Positions 33,997 to 36,662 of a stretch of DNA of 36,662 nucleotides are shown piece by piece. Source of the DNA: an uncultured Rhodospirillaceae bacterium (GTDB lineage Bacteria; Pseudomonadota; Alphaproteobacteria; Rhodospirillales; Magnetospirillaceae); the NCBI GenBank assembly GCA_903901915.1, contig CAIUSV010000078.1, positions 1 through 36,662 on the forward strand, given 5' to 3'. Position numbers and translations under genes: made by a program. Below the pieces are notes generated by a model that was not told the DNA's origin, searched no databases, and saw only the letters and a list, made by a program, of their open reading frames with translations. Position 1 is the stretch's first letter; the number at the start of each line of letters is the position of its first letter.

Positions 33997-34896
33997 ATGA
34001 AGCGATTTCTGGTCCAAACCGCCAACAAATATTACAAGGCGGTTCGCACATGGGTTCTTCAAACGGAAAGCCGTTTCCTCATCCATGCATTCTTCTTTTT
34101 GATCTTCTCACCCGCCGAAGCCATCGTCCTCCGGCAGAAGCGGGAAACGCGCCTGGATGCCCATATGCGGACGCTATGGAAACAGCTCTATTTCAGCCGG
34201 TTCGGCACCGTGCCGCTGTACCGGGTCGAAACCGACCATCCGGTGGCGATCCATTCCGACGACCACAAATGGCCCCGCGGCACCATCCAGAACAATTCGA
34301 TCAACCGCCGCTTCAACCTGAAGCTCTACGCGATGATGGGGTTTCGGCCCGAGCTGACGCTGTTGGACCTGGGCTGCGCCGGCGGCGGTTTCGTCCGCAC
34401 CCTGATCGAGGACGGCCATACCGCCATCGGCGTCGAGGGATCGGACGTATCGAAGAAGCTGCGCTCGCGCGAGTGGGACACCTGCCCCCATCACCTGTTC
34501 ACCGCCGACATCACCAAACCCTTCCAGGCCGCCACCGCCGACGGCGCCCCCCTCGCCTTCGACGTGGTCACCGCCTGGGAGGTGCTTGAACATATTCCCG
34601 ACGAGATCCTGGACGGCCTGATCGACAACATCCGCCGGCACCTGCGGCCGGGCGGATATTTCTTTGGATCGGCCTGCCTGCTGCCCGACGAGAATCCGCT
34701 GACCGGGGCGGTCTACCATGTGACGTTGAAACCGCGTGAATGGTGGCTCGAACGCTTCGCCCGCTTCAATCTCCATCCCGTCGAGAACCACAATTTTGAA
34801 ATCGAGGATTATGTCCGCGGCAACGCCATCGGCCTGACCGAGTGGGACCCCCGAACCGGCGGCGGCTTCCACTTGGTCCTGCGGCACCAGCCCTGA
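33997..34896 (+). CDS. Class I SAM-dependent methyltransferase
   Basis: A 299-residue methyltransferase with motif I LLDLGCAGGGFVRTL, an IGVEGSD acidic loop and FDVVTAWEVLEHIPD in the motif IV region. The first 100 residues include a hydrophobic stretch (about 26-45), which may be a membrane-facing helix, and basic residues typical of glycan-locus methyltransferases. It is transcribed divergently from the minus-strand operon, with a candidate promoter just before it, and is followed after 11 bases by a large membrane protein. The acceptor is unknown. Confidence 0.85.
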   Translation: MKRFLVQTANKYYKAVRTWVLQTESRFLIHAFFFLIFSPAEAIVLRQKRETRLDAHMRTLWKQLYFSRFGTVPLYRVETDHPVAIHSDDHKWPRGTIQNNSINRRFNLKLYAMMGFRPELTLLDLGCAGGGFVRTLIEDGHTAIGVEGSDVSKKLRSREWDTCPHHLFTADITKPFQAATADGAPLAFDVVTAWEVLEHIPDEILDGLIDNIRRHLRPGGYFFGSACLLPDENPLTGAVYHVTLKPREWWLERFARFNLHPVENHNFEIEDYVRGNAIGLTEWDPRTGGGFHLVLRHQP

Positions 34897-34907
34897 CGGG
34901 TGTCGGA

Positions 34908-36662
34908 ATGAACTCAACACCGCCAATGAAAGACTGGTCCGGATACGCTCTGTTCTGGGCTGGCCTGGCACCAGGGGCAATATCCGTTCTCATATACATC
35001 ATAACATCCAGGTATGGATTTACCTCCGATGATGCATTTTTTATATACTCGACAATACACCCCAACTCAATGTCGATACCGAGCGGGTCGGGGTGGATTG
35101 CCGGACCGCTCATACCTTTAATAAAATACGACGCCGCTATATTAAGAATATTCGGCCTTGTGGTGACATTGGCGGGTGCCGCCGTACTGTCAGCCGGGGC
35201 CAATTCGACGTTTGTCGCGCGATTCGGCCTCAAGTCTAATTTTGCGGTTATCTTCGCTTTTGCCGCTTCGGGGGCGATTTACATCTACACTCTTACCCGC
35301 GCGAATACATTTTCCTATTACATCGCGAACACCTCGGGAATCAACGTGGCGGTTGGCGCGGCGCTGCTGGTCGCCACCGCCCGGAGCACGCCCCGGCGCC
35401 TGTGTTTTTCCGTGCTGGCGGGGTTCGGCATCGCCCTGTCCCTGGTGGGCGGCCGGTTGGTCGGCGGAGCGGAAGGAGGCGTCGTCGCGTGCGCGCTGAT
35501 CGCGCTGACGACATCCGAGCCGTGCTGGCGGGATCGCTGCCGGTGGGTCGGCGTCGTCATCGGATCGGCGGCGATCGCCAGCCTGGGTTGGGTCGCGGCA
35601 TTCGGGAACTTCGAGCTTTACCTCACCACCGTCAAGACCATTGCCTCGGTCGCCGGCAAGTATGTGACCCTCAGTTTTCATGTCCAGAAAGAGATCGGCG
35701 GCTATGCCGACTTTATCTGGCATGGCGCCCATAGCCGCAGCTGTATCGCATCGATTTTTCTGATCGTACCGATCGTAGTCTTTTGGCGCACGGTGCGGCC
35801 ATGGGCGGTTTCCGCGTTCGCCATCATCATCGCCCTGTCCGCCGTCACTCAAAGCATCGCCAGCCATGCGGCGGCGGCGGTCAATCAGCAGGGCTTCCTG
35901 GTGTCGTGCGTCCTGGCGTTTGTCTTCGCCGTGCGGATGCGGGGCGCGGGCACCGGAGGGTTCAGCGTCATGGATCGCTGGTTGCCGGTGGCCACCCTCG
36001 CCATTCTGCCGCTGATCGCGGGACTTGGGTCCATGGCGCCGGCGGCATGGGGGGCCTCGGACAACTTCACGCCGTGGCTGATCCTGGCCGGAACGGCGAT
36101 GTCGGCGTTCCTGTCGCTTCCGCGTCGCGGCGTCTGGGTCGGTCTGATCGCCGCCTCCCTGGTGGTCATCGACTGCCAGCCGCTTGAGGTGTTCGTCATG
36201 AAACGGCAAGCCTATCTGGCGGATGCCCTGGGCAAGGGCGGCGACTATCCCCGGATGGAAGGAATTCCCCTGATGGATGGATTCCGGGTGCCGGTGGACG
36301 CGAAGACCTACGCCGACGGCATTCGACGGTTGATCACCGGCGCCACCGCCGACGGCGGGCGCTATCGGGTGATGAACCTCAACGAACTCGGCATCGAGAC
36401 GCTGTTGTCCGGTCTGCCGGTGTTCGGTCAGGTTCTGACCCAGTTCAAATGGGGGGTCGAGCCGGCCGCCTATAACGACGACCTGACCTGCCGGTTCCTG
36501 GCGGGAAACCCGCTGGCCCCGGGGGAACAGGTGATACTGGTGGCCAACACCGAGGTCGGCGAGACCATCCGGTCGTGCCTCGCCCGCGATCACCATCTGA
36601 CCTTTCCCGAGTCCTTCTCGGTGATCGGCGCCCTTCCCAGCCCGTTCATTCAGGGCCGGATC
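34908..36662 (+). CDS. Large polytopic membrane protein, GT-C-like (3' end cut by window)
   Basis: An open frame from ATG 34908 runs 585 codons to the window edge with no stop. After a first helix (about 13-34) comes YGFTSDDAFFIYS with D41 and D42, resembling the acidic pair in the first periplasmic loop of GT-C glycosyltransferases such as ArnT and protein mannosyltransferases. Many further hydrophobic segments follow, then from about residue 430 a more soluble C-terminal region. The first 430 bases are AT-rich, with ATA, AGG and TTA codons, unlike the GC-rich remainder, a sign of a joined or recently acquired 5' part. No family is firmly recognised. Confidence 0.72.
   Translation, partial: MNSTPPMKDWSGYALFWAGLAPGAISVLIYIITSRYGFTSDDAFFIYSTIHPNSMSIPSGSGWIAGPLIPLIKYDAAILRIFGLVVTLAGAAVLSAGANSTFVARFGLKSNFAVIFAFAASGAIYIYTLTRANTFSYYIANTSGINVAVGAALLVATARSTPRRLCFSVLAGFGIALSLVGGRLVGGAEGGVVACALIALTTSEPCWRDRCRWVGVVIGSAAIASLGWVAAFGNFELYLTTVKTIASVAGKYVTLSFHVQKEIGGYADFIWHGAHSRSCIASIFLIVPIVVFWRTVRPWAVSAFAIIIALSAVTQSIASHAAAAVNQQGFLVSCVLAFVFAVRMRGAGTGGFSVMDRWLPVATLAILPLIAGLGSMAPAAWGASDNFTPWLILAGTAMSAFLSLPRRGVWVGLIAASLVVIDCQPLEVFVMKRQAYLADALGKGGDYPRMEGIPLMDGFRVPVDAKTYADGIRRLITGATADGGRYRVMNLNELGIETLLSGLPVFGQVLTQFKWGVEPAAYNDDLTCRFLAGNPLAPGEQVILVANTEVGETIRSCLARDHHLTFPESFSVIGALPSPFIQGRI

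Noticed and set aside
1-36662. CRISPR arrays, tRNA or rRNA genes, phage genes
   Set aside because: No regularly spaced repeats, cloverleaf-like sequences or recognisable phage proteins were seen anywhere in the window.

Overview
The window comes from a high-GC Gram-negative bacterium. Codon use, frequent GTG starts, a 69-residue CspA-type protein and the gene mix point to an alphaproteobacterium, most plausibly a Rhodospirillales member such as Magnetospirillum or Azospirillum. That placement is inference. Almost everything here concerns building, decorating or exporting surface glycans (O-antigen, capsule, exopolysaccharide or glycolipid).

Layout. Positions 1-5032 hold two related GT4 glycosyltransferases that face each other across a complete IS110-family insertion sequence and its long non-coding flanks; the second is coupled to a galE-like epimerase (5029-6030). 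Positions 6288-6475 hold a frameshifted 5' remnant of a GDP-mannose 4,6-dehydratase gene. It abuts a B12-binding-type radical SAM gene (6500-8143). Positions 8425-13510 hold an SGNH hydrolase, a GDP-L-fucose synthase-like gene, an AEC-family permease, a cold-shock gene and a membrane-anchored SGNH hydrolase. A short scar with the tail of an IS630-type transposase, bracketed by a 9-bp direct repeat, separates these from an AsnB-type amidotransferase (13686-15581).

Positions 15915-25451 (+ strand) form a tightly packed run. The first part is SGNH hydrolase, a 61-residue protein, a TIGR04372-type glycosyltransferase, a TIM-barrel isomerase and an acyltransferase. A probable internal promoter then leads to an SDR epimerase, a GT2 glycosyltransferase, a large membrane protein, a methyltransferase and an SDR. 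Facing it, positions 33729-25470 (- strand) form a seven-gene operon: radical SAM/SPASM, ABC exporter, methyltransferase, an SDR-WbuC cupin fusion, radical SAM/SPASM, a UDP-galactopyranose-mutase-like flavoprotein, and radical SAM/SPASM. Divergent from it, 33997-36662 carries a methyltransferase and a large polytopic GT-C-like protein cut by the window end.

How they may work together (inference): the epimerases, fucose synthase, mutase-like and isomerase genes would supply unusual activated sugars. The GT4, GT2, TIGR04372 and GT-C-like proteins would assemble them. The SGNH hydrolases, the acyltransferase, the AsnB amidotransferase and the methyltransferases would decorate them, and the ABC protein would flip the product. 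The least familiar part is the minus-strand operon with three SPASM radical SAM enzymes, a mutase-like flavoprotein and an SDR-WbuC fusion, followed by the set of three SGNH hydrolases. The mosaic of transposon pieces, gene fragments and composition shifts indicates repeated rearrangement.
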